A stretch of DNA of 64,000 nucleotides from DAHUYF01 sp035623985 (GTDB lineage Bacteria > Pseudomonadota > Alphaproteobacteria > ATCC43930 > CGMCC-115725). Below the pieces are notes generated by a model. That model made no database searches and was not told the DNA's origin. It saw only the letters and a program-made list of their open reading frames with translations. Position 1 is the first letter of the stretch. Every line of letters starts with the position of its first letter. The position numbers and the translations under genes are program-made. Shown piece after piece: positions 26,993 to 35,255 of the stretch. The stretch covers positions 1 to 64,000 of the forward strand of contig DASPSJ010000053.1 in assembly GCA_035623985.1 (NCBI GenBank). Reading direction: 5' to 3'.

Positions 26993-27021
26993 TTGACAGA
27001 AGCGTCGGCCGGGGGTAACCC
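26993..27021 (+). promoter_or_regulatory. Likely promoter of the metZ transcript
   Basis: TTGACA at 26993-26998 is a consensus -35 box. With 17-base spacing the -10 position would be TAACCC at 27016-27021, a poor match, placing the transcript start near 27028, just before the riboswitch aptamer. The fit with the aptamer start is the main support. Confidence 0.45.
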
Positions 27022-27030
27022 CGCCCATAT

Positions 27031-27089
27031 ATCGTGGTGATTTGAGCCGACCGGCTTGCGGCCACGTAAAACCAACCGCTAAAAGGTCG
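27031..27089 (+). ncRNA. SAM-II riboswitch aptamer
   Basis: The sequence matches the SAM-II (metA) motif of Alphaproteobacteria: CGTGG at 27033-27037 pairs with CCACG at 27062-27066, with TGATTTG after the first strand, CTTGC in the loop, and the conserved GCTAAAAGGTC tail (27078-27088) that forms the pseudoknot. It lies 80 bases before metZ, a classic SAM-II target, and is followed by an intrinsic terminator. Binding of S-adenosylmethionine is expected to turn metZ expression down. Confidence 0.92.
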
Positions 27090-27103
27090 GAGGCTCCTCC
27101 CGG

Positions 27104-27134
27104 AACCCTGGCCCCTCGCGGATCCAGGGTTTTT
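27104..27134 (+). terminator. Intrinsic terminator in the metZ leader
   Basis: AACCCTGG at 27104-27111 and CCAGGGTT at 27124-27131 form an 8-bp stem with a 12-base loop, ending in a TTTT run. It sits 14 bases after the SAM-II aptamer and is probably the expression platform; no obvious antiterminator partner was worked out by eye. Confidence 0.75.
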
Positions 27135-27170
27135 CCGTGTCACTTTGCCGGAGACCGCAGGAGCAGAACC

Positions 27171-28370
27171 ATGCCCGACGCCTTTCGCGAGCTTCCCCCA
27201 GGCATTCGCCCGCGCACCATGATGGCACGCGGCGGCCATCTGCGTAGCCAGTACATGGAGACTGCCGAGGCGATCTATATGAGCTCGGGCTATGTCTACA
27301 GGACGGCGGAGGAGGCGGAGTCCGCCTTCGCCCATGAGGGCTCGCGCTTCGTCTATTCGCGCTATGCCAATCCCACCGTGTCCATGTTCGAGGAGCGTCT
27401 TCGGCTGCTCGAGGGCGCCGAGGGTTGCAGCGCCACCGCCAGCGGCATGGCGGCGGTCTTCGCCGCGCTCGCCTCGCAGGTCAAGGCCGGGGACCGGGTT
27501 GTCGCCTCCCGCGCCCTCTTCAATTCTTGCAACTACATCATTACCCAGATCCTGCCCCGTTATGGCGTCGTCACCGAGCTGGTCGACGGGGCCGATCTCG
27601 CCGCCTGGCAGCGGGCGCTGGCACCGGGCGTCAAGGCGGTGTTCTGCGAGAGTCCCGCCAACCCGACCCTCGAGCTCGTCGATCTCGCCGCGGTGGCCGA
27701 GCTCACGCATCGCGCCGGCGGCGTGTTCGTGGTCGACAATGTCTTCGCCACGCCGCTGCTGCAGCGTCCCATGCAGCTCGGCGCCGACATCGTCGTCTAT
27801 TCCGCGACCAAGCATATCGACGGCCAGGGGCGAAGCCTCGGCGGCGCGGTGCTTGGACGCGAAAAATTCATGCGCGAAACCCTGCGGCCGTTCTTGCGCC
27901 ACACCGGTCCTGCCTTGAGCCCATTCAACGCCTGGCTGTTGCTCAAGGGCATCGAGACCTTGCCGCTGCGCGTCGAGGCGATGAGCCGCTCCGCCGCCGA
28001 GGTCGCGGCTTTCCTTGAACGCCAGGCCAAGGTCATGCGCGTGCTCTATCCCGGCCTCGAAAGCCATCCGCAGCACGGCCTTGCGCGTCGGCAGATGAGC
28101 GGCGGCGGCAGCTTGCTGGCGCTCTCGGTCACAGGCGGCAAGGCCGGCGCCTTCCGCCTGCAGAACGCGCTGAAGCTCATCGAGATCTCGAACAATCTCG
28201 GCGACAGCAAGAGCCTGATCACCCACCCCGCCACCACGACGCATCATCGCTTCAAATCCGAGGAGCGTGACGCGCTCGGCATCGATGACGGACTGGTGCG
28301 GCTCTCGGTCGGACTCGAAGACCCCGCCGATCTGATCGCGGATCTCGACCAGGCGCTCCAAGCGGTGTGA
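27171..28370 (+). CDS. metZ: O-succinylhomoserine sulfhydrylase
   Basis: PLP enzyme of 399 residues in the Cys/Met metabolism family. It combines O-succinylhomoserine with sulfide to make homocysteine. The motif SATKHIDGQGRSLGG carries the PLP lysine Lys214; RYANPTVSMFEERL, ATASGMAAVFAAL and the late SLGDSKSLITHPATTTH segment are typical of MetZ rather than cystathionine gamma-synthase. ATG at 27171 follows AGGAG; in-frame codons upstream run through the riboswitch and are untranslated. The SAM-II riboswitch and terminator in the leader fit feedback control by S-adenosylmethionine. Confidence 0.93.
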   Translation: MPDAFRELPPGIRPRTMMARGGHLRSQYMETAEAIYMSSGYVYRTAEEAESAFAHEGSRFVYSRYANPTVSMFEERLRLLEGAEGCSATASGMAAVFAALASQVKAGDRVVASRALFNSCNYIITQILPRYGVVTELVDGADLAAWQRALAPGVKAVFCESPANPTLELVDLAAVAELTHRAGGVFVVDNVFATPLLQRPMQLGADIVVYSATKHIDGQGRSLGGAVLGREKFMRETLRPFLRHTGPALSPFNAWLLLKGIETLPLRVEAMSRSAAEVAAFLERQAKVMRVLYPGLESHPQHGLARRQMSGGGSLLALSVTGGKAGAFRLQNALKLIEISNNLGDSKSLITHPATTTHHRFKSEERDALGIDDGLVRLSVGLEDPADLIADLDQALQAV

Positions 28371-28429
28371 GAAGGGCCGGATTGCCTTCGGCCGAGCCGC
28401 GCTTTTTTCATAAGCCTTCAGGAGAGGCC

Positions 28430-29365
28430 ATGACGGTGAACAAAGTCGCGGTCATCGGCGCCGGCACGATCGGCGCAAGCTGGGCGGCCTATTTCCTGTC
28501 GCGCGGCCTCGAGGTGACGGCGAGCGATCCCGCGCCCGGTGCCGAGGCCTCAGCGCGCGACTTCGTCTCCCTGGCCTGGCCGAGCCTGCAACGACTCGGC
28601 GGCGTCGTTCCGGGCGCGCGGCCCGATGCGCTGCGCTTCGAGCGCGATGCGCGGAAGGCGGTTGCGGGCGCCGAATTCGTGCAGGAGAACGGGCCCGAGC
28701 GCGAGGATCTCAAGATCGAGCTGCTTGCCGCGCTCGACCAAGAGCTGCCGCCCGAAACGCTTATCGTCTCGAGCTCGTCGGGGTTGCTGATCAGCCGCCT
28801 GCAATCGCGCTGCCGGCATCCTGAGCGCTGTGTTCTCGGCCATCCCTTCAACCCGCCGCATCTCATACCGCTGGTCGAGGTGGTGGGCGGCAAGCAGACC
28901 TCGGCCGATGCCGTCGAGCGGACCCTCGCCTTCTATCGCGCGATCGGCAAGCATCCCATCCACATCCGCAGGGAGGTGGCCGGCCATGTCGCCAACCGGC
29001 TGCAGGCGGCGCTGTGGCGCGAGGCGGTGCATCTCGTCGCCGCGGGCGTGGCCAGCGTTGCCGACGTCGACGCCGCCATCACCTATGGCCCGGGACTGCG
29101 CTGGCCGGTCTACGGGCCGCATCTAACCTTTCACCTGGCGGGCGGCACCGGCGGCATGGAGCATTTCATGAAGCATCTACTCGTGCCGATGCAGAGCTGG
29201 TGGGACGATCTCGGCAGTCCCGAGATGACGCCGGCGGTGCAGCGCAAGATCATCGATGGCGTCGCCGAGGAGGCGTCGGGGCGCTCGATCGCCGAGCTTG
29301 CGGCGCGGCGCGACCGCACGCTCATCGCCATCTTGAACGCGCTCAAGACCATGGAAGGCGCGTGA
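28430..29365 (+). CDS. 3-hydroxyacyl-CoA dehydrogenase-like protein (carnitine/gulonate dehydrogenase type)
   Basis: NAD-dependent dehydrogenase of 311 residues. An N-terminal Rossmann domain (VAVIGAGTIGASWAAYFLSRGLEVTASD) is followed by QENGPEREDLK, the SSSSGLLISRL segment and the catalytic HPFNPPHLIPLVEVVGG, then a helical dimerisation domain. It lacks a hydratase part, as in the L-carnitine dehydrogenase, L-gulonate dehydrogenase and 3-hydroxybutyryl-CoA dehydrogenase group; which substrate it takes is open. ATG at 28430 has GGAGAGG. It follows metZ by 59 bases, ahead of a convergent DUF2848 gene. Confidence 0.85.
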   Translation: MTVNKVAVIGAGTIGASWAAYFLSRGLEVTASDPAPGAEASARDFVSLAWPSLQRLGGVVPGARPDALRFERDARKAVAGAEFVQENGPEREDLKIELLAALDQELPPETLIVSSSSGLLISRLQSRCRHPERCVLGHPFNPPHLIPLVEVVGGKQTSADAVERTLAFYRAIGKHPIHIRREVAGHVANRLQAALWREAVHLVAAGVASVADVDAAITYGPGLRWPVYGPHLTFHLAGGTGGMEHFMKHLLVPMQSWWDDLGSPEMTPAVQRKIIDGVAEEASGRSIAELAARRDRTLIAILNALKTMEGA

Positions 29366-29367
29366 GG

Positions 29368-30048
29368 TCAGCTTACCAGCGGCAGGGTCCGGATGTCGTA
29401 GGCGCAACGCATGGAACGGCCAAGGACGGGGTCCTCGAGTTCCATCTCGAAGCGATCGGCCGCCGCAATGCCGCCGATCGCCGGCTGCGTACCGCAGAAC
29501 ATGACCGTGCCCTCCGGCAAACCGGAGCCATTTCCGGTGAAGCGCGCCATCAGCTCGCGCGGATCGCGGATAACCGCGGTGGAACCTTCCTGGTAGAGGC
29601 GCCGTTTGCCGCCGGCCACGGCATGGGCGCGCAGGATCAGGCGATCCCAATGCGGTGCCACCTCATCGAAGCGCCACAGCTCCGGCGCGACCACCTTGCG
29701 GCAGAGCTGCTTGGAGAGCGCCACCGAATAGGCTTCGGCGGCGCGGTCGGTATGGTCGGAGCCGAGGCCCACCCATAATCCGCCGACGGAGAAGATCACC
29801 GTCTCGACCTCGCCCGAGGTGCCGGTGCCGACGACGTCGATACTCGTATCGGTGGTGAGAAGGCCGCGGTCGACGCGGTAGAACAGCGGTACGCCGCTGG
29901 GCGGCTTGACGCCGATCGCCTTCAGCTCGTCGATGTGATGCTGCAGCCCGGCGGCGTCGCGTCCCGTCCAGCCGGCGATCACGAGATCGGCGATCTCGAA
30001 CTCCACCGGCTCCCGCCCGCCGCCCCAGTGCCTCACCATCCCTACCAT
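29368..30048 (-). CDS. DUF2848 family protein
   Basis: A 226-residue protein of the DUF2848 family: PSGVPLFYRVDRGLLTTDTSIDVVG and EVETVIFSVGGLWVGLGSDHTDRAAE, then SKQLCRKVVAPELWRFDEVAPHWDRL, SGLPEGTVMFCGTQPAIGG and an ELEDPVLGRSMRCAYD tail. The fold resembles fumarylacetoacetate hydrolase-type enzymes, but the activity is unknown to me. ATG at 30048 follows GGAGAGAAG; an in-frame start at 30078 is possible. It is divergent from the MetE-like gene, sharing a 97-bp region, and converges with the dehydrogenase gene, 2 bases apart. Confidence 0.82.
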   Translation of the reverse strand: MVGMVRHWGGGREPVEFEIADLVIAGWTGRDAAGLQHHIDELKAIGVKPPSGVPLFYRVDRGLLTTDTSIDVVGTGTSGEVETVIFSVGGLWVGLGSDHTDRAAEAYSVALSKQLCRKVVAPELWRFDEVAPHWDRLILRAHAVAGGKRRLYQEGSTAVIRDPRELMARFTGNGSGLPEGTVMFCGTQPAIGGIAAADRFEMELEDPVLGRSMRCAYDIRTLPLVS

Positions 30049-30145
30049 GGGCTTCTCTCCGGGGTTTGCCGCGACCATGCTGTATCGTCGGGGAGTTGTC
30101 CACGGCGCGTGTCACGGTAAAGTGGCCGGGACGGAGGGAAGGGTG

Positions 30146-31312
30146 ATGCATCGCAGCGCGGAACGGATTCTGACAACTCATACCGGCAGCTTGCCTCGGC
30201 CGATGGAGCTGACGCGGCTTTATGCCCGCCGCGCGCGCGGCGAGGCCGTAGATGATTCCGTGCTGGAGGAGGAAGGACGGCGCGCGCTGCGCCGGGTTCT
30301 GCCGAAGCAGCTCGATGCCGGCATCGACATCGGCAATAACGGCGAGCAACAGCGCGAAGGCTTTTTCCTCTATCTCCGCCACCGGCTCAGCGGTCTTGGC
30401 GGTAGCTGGCAGCGCTCGCCGCGCGGCGATATCGAGCGTTACCCCATCTTCAAGGAGGCGTTGCAGAGCCAACTCGCGGGCAAGGAGGTCGTCAGCAACT
30501 TCACGCCGCCCAAGGCGGTCGGAGATATCCGCTATCTCGATCCCGCCCTGGTCGAGGCGGAGTGCCGCGACTTCCGCGCCGCGCTCGACGAGATCGAACG
30601 GGGCTTCATCGAACCCTTCCTGACGGCGCCGTCGCCGGGCATTGTTGCATCAGCGGTGCTGAACGAGCACTATGCCAGCGAGGAGGCGTATCTTGCCGCG
30701 CTCGCCGCGGCGCTCAAGGTCGAATACGACGCGATCGTCGCCAACGGCTTCCTGTTGCAGCTCGATTGTCCCGATCTCGCGCTCGAGCGGCATGTTTCCT
30801 ACATGGACAAGCCGCTTGGCGATTTCCTTGAATTCGTCGAGCGCGTGGTGGCGGCGATCAACGCGGCGCTGGCCGGCATACCGCGCGAGCGGGTGCGCAT
30901 GCATGTCTGCTGGGGGAATTACGAGGGGCCGCATGACTGCGACGTACCATTTGCCGAGATCTGGCCGGTGTTGCGGCAGGCTGAAGTGGGCGGCTTCGTG
31001 CTTCCTTTCGCCAATCCGCGGCATGCGCATGAGGTGCGCTGCCTCGAAGCGTTGCCGCCCGCCGAGGACCAGATCATCGTCGCCGGCGTCATCGACAGCC
31101 TCACCAATTTCGTCGAGCATCCCGAAGTGGTGGCCGAGCGCATCGAGCGCGCGGCACAGGCCGTCGGCGATCCCCAACGCGTGATCGCCGGCACCGATTG
31201 CGGTTTCGACACCTCCGCCGGAGCGGGACGCGTCGCCGAGGACGTGGTCTGGGCCAAATTGACCGCGCTTCGCGACGGTGCGCGCATCGCCTCGGACCGG
31301 CTGTTCACCTAA
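30146..31312 (+). CDS. MetE C-terminal-domain-like protein (cobalamin-independent methionine synthase family)
   Basis: A 388-residue zinc-type (beta/alpha)8 methyltransferase domain protein. ILTTHTGSLPRP opens the family, RMHVCWGNYEGPHD and GTDCGFDTSAG carry candidate zinc ligands and active residues, and a late ALRDGARIASD ends it. It is half the size of MetE and lacks its N-terminal domain, as in relatives that handle homocysteine or coenzyme M analogues. The role is therefore uncertain. ATG at 30146 has GGAGGGAAGGG upstream. With the adjacent DUF2848, SDR and acyl-CoA synthetase genes it may belong to a catabolic cluster. Confidence 0.8.
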   Translation: MHRSAERILTTHTGSLPRPMELTRLYARRARGEAVDDSVLEEEGRRALRRVLPKQLDAGIDIGNNGEQQREGFFLYLRHRLSGLGGSWQRSPRGDIERYPIFKEALQSQLAGKEVVSNFTPPKAVGDIRYLDPALVEAECRDFRAALDEIERGFIEPFLTAPSPGIVASAVLNEHYASEEAYLAALAAALKVEYDAIVANGFLLQLDCPDLALERHVSYMDKPLGDFLEFVERVVAAINAALAGIPRERVRMHVCWGNYEGPHDCDVPFAEIWPVLRQAEVGGFVLPFANPRHAHEVRCLEALPPAEDQIIVAGVIDSLTNFVEHPEVVAERIERAAQAVGDPQRVIAGTDCGFDTSAGAGRVAEDVVWAKLTALRDGARIASDRLFT

Positions 31313-31325
31313 TCGGGACGGCAAC

Positions 31326-32093
31326 GTGGCGGAACCGCCTTTCTCGCTCGAGGGCAAGCTGGCGCTGGTGACGGGCGCGGCGCGCGGGCTGGGCTTCGCC
31401 ATGGCGGCGAGCCTGGCGCGGGCCGGGGCGCAGGTGCTACTGAACGGCCGCAGCGAGGCGCGGCTCGCGCCGGCGGTCGAGGCGCTGCGGGGAGAGGGGC
31501 TCGCCGTCGGACCGATCGTCTTCGACGTCGCGGACGAGGCGGCGGTCGCCGCGGCCTTTGCCGCGATCGAGCGGCAGCACGATCGCTTGGACATCCTCAT
31601 CAGCAACGTCGGCTTCCGCAATCGTCGGCCGATCGACGAGCTGTTGCTCGGCGACATGCGGCAGATGCTCGAGGTCAACCTGACCGCGCCTTTCGGCCTC
31701 GCGAAGCGTGCGGCGGCGCTGATGTTGCCGCGGCATTGGGGACGTCTCATCCTGGTGACCTCGATCGCCGGGCCGCTGTCGCGCGCCGGCGATGCCGCCT
31801 ACACCGCGTCCAAAGGCGGGCTCGCCGCGCTTACGCGCTCGCTGGCGGCGGAATATGGGCCCAAGGGCGTCACCGCCAACGCCATCGCCCCGGGCTTCTT
31901 CGCGACCGAGACCAACGCCGATCGCGTCGCCGACGCCCAAGTCCGGGCCTTCATCGAGCGGCGCGTGCCACTGCGCCGCTGGGGCCGACCGGCCGAGATC
32001 GGCGGCGCCGCGGTTTTCCTGGCGTCCGAGGAAGCATCCTACGTCAATGGCCATGTCCTCACCGTCGACGGCGGCATGAGCGTCTCTTTCTGA
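31326..32093 (+). CDS. Short-chain dehydrogenase/reductase
   Basis: SDR oxidoreductase of 255 residues: GAARGLGFAMAASLARAG for cofactor binding, NVGFRNRRPIDE in place of NNAG, catalytic Ser in VTSIAGPLS, and Tyr/Lys in YTASKGGLAALTRSLAAEYG, then the WGRPAEIGGAAVFLASEE and GHVLTVDGGMSV tail. It resembles gluconate 5-dehydrogenase or 3-oxoacyl reductases. GTG at 31326 is 13 bases after the MetE-like stop, so the two form an operon. The MITE-like element lies 56 bases downstream of its stop. Confidence 0.85.
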   Translation: MAEPPFSLEGKLALVTGAARGLGFAMAASLARAGAQVLLNGRSEARLAPAVEALRGEGLAVGPIVFDVADEAAVAAAFAAIERQHDRLDILISNVGFRNRRPIDELLLGDMRQMLEVNLTAPFGLAKRAAALMLPRHWGRLILVTSIAGPLSRAGDAAYTASKGGLAALTRSLAAEYGPKGVTANAIAPGFFATETNADRVADAQVRAFIERRVPLRRWGRPAEIGGAAVFLASEEASYVNGHVLTVDGGMSVSF

Positions 32094-32149
32094 TTGGCGG
32101 CCGCGGGCTTCCTTCGCTATACCGAGACCAACAGGAACGTCGCCGTTAG

Positions 32150-32328
32150 GAGCCTGTCTGGGACATGGGAAGGGTCTGCGACATCGTCATTTGGCCTCTG
32201 GCTGGGAGCGGGGAGCAATGCGGTGCCCCGGCGCATCGCGAGCGACGAGCGACGAGTGACCCGGCCGAGCTCCTAACATCGCCCAATCCTGGCGCAACGC
32301 AGACCCATCCCATGTCCCAGGCAGGCTT
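32150..32328. mobile_element. MITE-like element, 179 bp
   Basis: The left arm at 32150-32180 and the right arm at 32298-32328 are imperfect inverted copies: 28 of 30 bases match (arm core AGCCTGTCTGGGACATGGGA, read inwards), and one further outer pair does not match. Directly outside lie TTAG (32146-32149) and TTAG (32329-32332), a 4-bp direct repeat that suggests target-site duplication. TTAG fits the YTAR target of IS5-group transposases. No transposase is encoded. The right end abuts the ribosome binding site of the acyl-CoA synthetase gene. Confidence 0.65.
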
Positions 32329-32341
32329 TTAGGGAGGCGCG

Positions 32342-33988
32342 ATGCGTGGATTGATGATGGATCGCCCTTTGCTCATCGGGGCGCTGATCCAATATGCCGC
32401 CGAGTATCACGGCGATACCGAGATCGTGACGCGGACCACGGAGGGTCCGATCCACCGCTACACCTATGGCGAAGCCGAGCGCCGCATCAGGCAATTGGCG
32501 AAGGCGTTGAAGCGGCTGGGCATCGGGCAGGGCGACCGTGTGGCAACCCTTGCTTGGAACAATCACCGGCATTTCGAGCTTTACTTCGCCATCTCCGGCA
32601 GCGGCGCCGTCTGCCACACGATCAATCCGCGGCTCTTCGCCGACCAGTTGCGCTACATCGTCAACCATGCGGAGGACAAGCTCCTCTTCCTGGATCTCAC
32701 CTTCGTGCCCATCGCCGAGAAGATGGCCGGCGAGTGGCCGACGCTGCGGCACTACGTGATCATGACCGATCGCGCGCATATGCCGCAGACGAGCCTGCCC
32801 GGGGCGCTCTGTTATGAGGACCTCCTCGCCGGCGAGTCCGCGGATTTCGTCTGGCCGGAGTTCGACGAGAACACCGCGTCATCGCTATGCTACACCTCGG
32901 GAACCACCGGCAATCCCAAGGGCGCGCTCTATACCCATCGCTCCACTCTGCTGCATAGCTTCGCCATCTGCGCGGCCGGTGGGGTCGCGCTCTCGATGTA
33001 CGACTCGGTTGTGCCGGTCGTGCCGATGTTTCACGTCAATGCCTGGGGCGTTCCTTATGCGGCGACGATGTCGGGCGCGAGGATGGTCTTCCCCGGACCG
33101 AAGCTCGACGGCGCCAGCCTTTACGAGCTCTTCACCACAGAGAAAGTGACGCTGTCGTTGGGCGTTCCCACCGTGTGGCTTGGCCTATTGCAGTACCTCG
33201 ATCAGACGGGCAAGCGGCTTGACGGCTTGAAGCGCATCACGAGCGGCGGCTCGGCGGCGCCGCGGTCGATGATCGAGGCCTTCGAAGAGAAATATGGCGT
33301 GCAATTCATCCATGGCTGGGGCATGACCGAGACGAGCCCTTTGGGCTCGCTGGCGCTGCCCAAGCAAAAGCAGCTCGAGCGCTCGAAGGACGAGCTGCTG
33401 ACGATCAAGACCAGGCAGGGCCTGCCGCCCTTCGGTGTCGATATGAAGGTGGTCGGCGCGGATGGCAAGGTGCAGCCGCATGATGGCAAAGCAAGGGGTG
33501 AGTTGCTGGTGCGCGGCCCCTGGATCGTCGGCGGCTATTTCAACGACGAGCCGGCGACGGCGGCCGCCTTTGACGAGGCAGGCTGGTTCCGCACGGGCGA
33601 CATCGCCACCATCGACGGCGACGGCTTGATGGCCATCGTCGACCGTAGCAAGGATGTGATCAAATCCGGCGGCGAGTGGATCAGCTCGATCGATGTCGAA
33701 AATGCGGCGATGGGCCATCCCGACGTGGCTGAGGCGGCGGTCATCGGCCTGCCGCACCCCAAATGGGATGAGCGGCCGCTGCTCATCGTCACGCCCAAGC
33801 CGGGACGCCAGCCAAGCAAGGAGTCGATCATCGCCTTTCTCGGCGACAAGATCGCGCGCTGGCAGCTCCCCGATGACATTGTCATCGTGCCGGAGATCCC
33901 GCATGGCGGCACGGGCAAGGTGCTCAAGGCCAAGCTGCGCGAGCAGTTCAAGGACTACCGCCTGCCGACGATCCAGGAGAGGGGCTGA
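32342..33988 (+). CDS. Acyl-CoA synthetase (AMP-forming)
   Basis: ANL-family adenylating enzyme of 548 residues that activates a carboxylic acid as its CoA thioester. The phosphate loop reads YTSGTTGNPKGALYTHR, followed by PMFHVNAWGVPYAA, the GWGMTETSPLG A5 motif, the GWFRTGDIATID hinge and the catalytic Lys in GGTGKVLKAKL. It belongs to the medium/long-chain group. ATG at 32342 has an AGGGAGGCG site, whose first bases belong to the TTAG repeat beside the MITE-like element, so that insertion could have changed this gene's leader. The following SDR starts 11 bases later. Confidence 0.9.
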   Translation: MRGLMMDRPLLIGALIQYAAEYHGDTEIVTRTTEGPIHRYTYGEAERRIRQLAKALKRLGIGQGDRVATLAWNNHRHFELYFAISGSGAVCHTINPRLFADQLRYIVNHAEDKLLFLDLTFVPIAEKMAGEWPTLRHYVIMTDRAHMPQTSLPGALCYEDLLAGESADFVWPEFDENTASSLCYTSGTTGNPKGALYTHRSTLLHSFAICAAGGVALSMYDSVVPVVPMFHVNAWGVPYAATMSGARMVFPGPKLDGASLYELFTTEKVTLSLGVPTVWLGLLQYLDQTGKRLDGLKRITSGGSAAPRSMIEAFEEKYGVQFIHGWGMTETSPLGSLALPKQKQLERSKDELLTIKTRQGLPPFGVDMKVVGADGKVQPHDGKARGELLVRGPWIVGGYFNDEPATAAAFDEAGWFRTGDIATIDGDGLMAIVDRSKDVIKSGGEWISSIDVENAAMGHPDVAEAAVIGLPHPKWDERPLLIVTPKPGRQPSKESIIAFLGDKIARWQLPDDIVIVPEIPHGGTGKVLKAKLREQFKDYRLPTIQERG

Positions 33989-33998
33989 GGAGGAAACG

Positions 33999-34763
33999 AT
34001 GACCAACCGGCTCGACGGCAAGGTGGCGTTCATCACCGGTGGCGCCTCGGGGCTGGGGCGCGCCATGGCGGAAGCCTTCGCCGCGGAAGGCGCGCGCGTG
34101 GCAATTGCCGATATCGACCGCACGCGCGGCCAGGACGTCGTCCGGAGCATCGGCGCGGCGGCCCTGTTCCTCGCTCACGACGTCACCAGCGAGGAGCAGT
34201 GGATCGCCAATCTCGGCGCGGCGGCGAGCGCTTTCGGCCACCTGGACACGCTTGTCAACAACGCCGGCGTCGGCAGCCGCGGCGACGTCGAGAACACCAC
34301 GCTCGAGGAGTGGCGGCGCATCCATGCCGTCAACCTCGACGGCCCCTTCCTCGGCTGCAAGCACGGCATTCCGCTGATCGCCAAGGCGGGCGGCGGCGCC
34401 ATCGTCAACGTCTCCTCGGTGGCCGGGCTCATCGGCGCGCGCGACAGTGCCGCCTATTGCGCCAGCAAGGGCGGTCTGCGGCTGCTCACCAAATCGGTGG
34501 CGCTGCATTGCGCGCATCGCAAGAACGGCGTGCGCTGCAACTCCATCCATCCCGTCTACACCGACACGCCGATGGTCGGGCAGATGCTCGCGGAATCGCG
34601 CCAGCCCGACAAGATGCTGGAAGCGCTCAAGGCGATGATCCCGCTGGGGCGGCTCGGCACGCCGGCGGAGCTGGCGGCGATGGCGGTTTATCTCGTCTCC
34701 GATGAGGCGCGTTTCGTCACCGGCGCCGAGTTCGTCTTCGACGGCGGTTATACCGCAAACTGA
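33999..34763 (+). CDS. Short-chain dehydrogenase/reductase
   Basis: SDR of 254 residues with GGASGLGRAMAEAFAAEG, NNAGVGSRG, Ser in VSSVAGLIGA and Tyr/Lys in YCASKGGLRLLTKS. The sequence HPVYTDTPMVGQML and TGAEFVFDGGYTA complete the family pattern; it resembles cyclopentanol or 3-beta-hydroxysteroid dehydrogenases. ATG at 33999 has GAGGAGGAAACG and lies 11 bases after the acyl-CoA synthetase, so the two form an operon. It ends one base before the converging rlpA stop. Confidence 0.86.
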   Translation: MTNRLDGKVAFITGGASGLGRAMAEAFAAEGARVAIADIDRTRGQDVVRSIGAAALFLAHDVTSEEQWIANLGAAASAFGHLDTLVNNAGVGSRGDVENTTLEEWRRIHAVNLDGPFLGCKHGIPLIAKAGGGAIVNVSSVAGLIGARDSAAYCASKGGLRLLTKSVALHCAHRKNGVRCNSIHPVYTDTPMVGQMLAESRQPDKMLEALKAMIPLGRLGTPAELAAMAVYLVSDEARFVTGAEFVFDGGYTAN

Positions 34764-35255
34764 TCAATAAGGGCGCAAGTTCTCGGCGACGGTCTTGAGC
34801 TGATCGGCATCGAAGACTTCGACGCGCACTGGCACCACGCCGACTTTGGTCATGCCCAGAAGCTCGGCGGCGCCGCGCGAGACGTCGATGACGCGGCCGC
34901 GCGCGAAGGGACCGCGGTCGTTGATGCGTAGCAGCACGGACCGGTTGTTGTTGAGGTTGGTCACGCGGACGATGGTGTCGAGCGGCAGGGAGCGGTGCGC
35001 CGCGGTCAGGTCGCGCATGTCATAGCGCTCGCCGCTGGCAGTTGTCCTCTGATGGAAGTCGCGACCGTACCAGGAGGCAAGGCCGACCTGGGCAAAGTTT
35101 GGCACCAAGCTCGGATAGACCGTCGGCGGCTCCAGCGGAAGCATTGGCGGTTGCAGCGCCAGCGCGGGTGGGGCCGCGGGTTGTGGCCCGGTGCACGCAC
35201 CCAGCGCGCCTGCCGCCAAGAGCAGCGCGATCAAAAAAGGTCGAAGCAGCGGCAT
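34764..35255 (-). CDS. rlpA: RlpA-like septal lipoprotein
   Basis: Lipoprotein of 163 residues with the double-psi beta-barrel of RlpA, a lytic transglycosylase acting on denuded peptidoglycan at the division site in Pseudomonas. The lipobox LGAC gives Cys21. The RlpA core reads VGLASWYGRDFHQRTTASGERYDMRDLTAAHRSLPLDT, with RINDRGPFARGRVIDVS and the conserved Asp. No SPOR domain is present, so it is a short form. ATG at 35255 follows AGGCGGGGG; ATG at 35285 would add ten residues. Confidence 0.87.
   Translation of the reverse strand: MPLLRPFLIALLLAAGALGACTGPQPAAPPALALQPPMLPLEPPTVYPSLVPNFAQVGLASWYGRDFHQRTTASGERYDMRDLTAAHRSLPLDTIVRVTNLNNNRSVLLRINDRGPFARGRVIDVSRGAAELLGMTKVGVVPVRVEVFDADQLKTVAENLRPY

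Noticed and set aside
28375..28408. Stem followed by a T-run after metZ
   Set aside because: The stem (GGCCG/CGGCC) is only 5 bp and is about 9 bases away from the T6 run, so it is not a convincing terminator.
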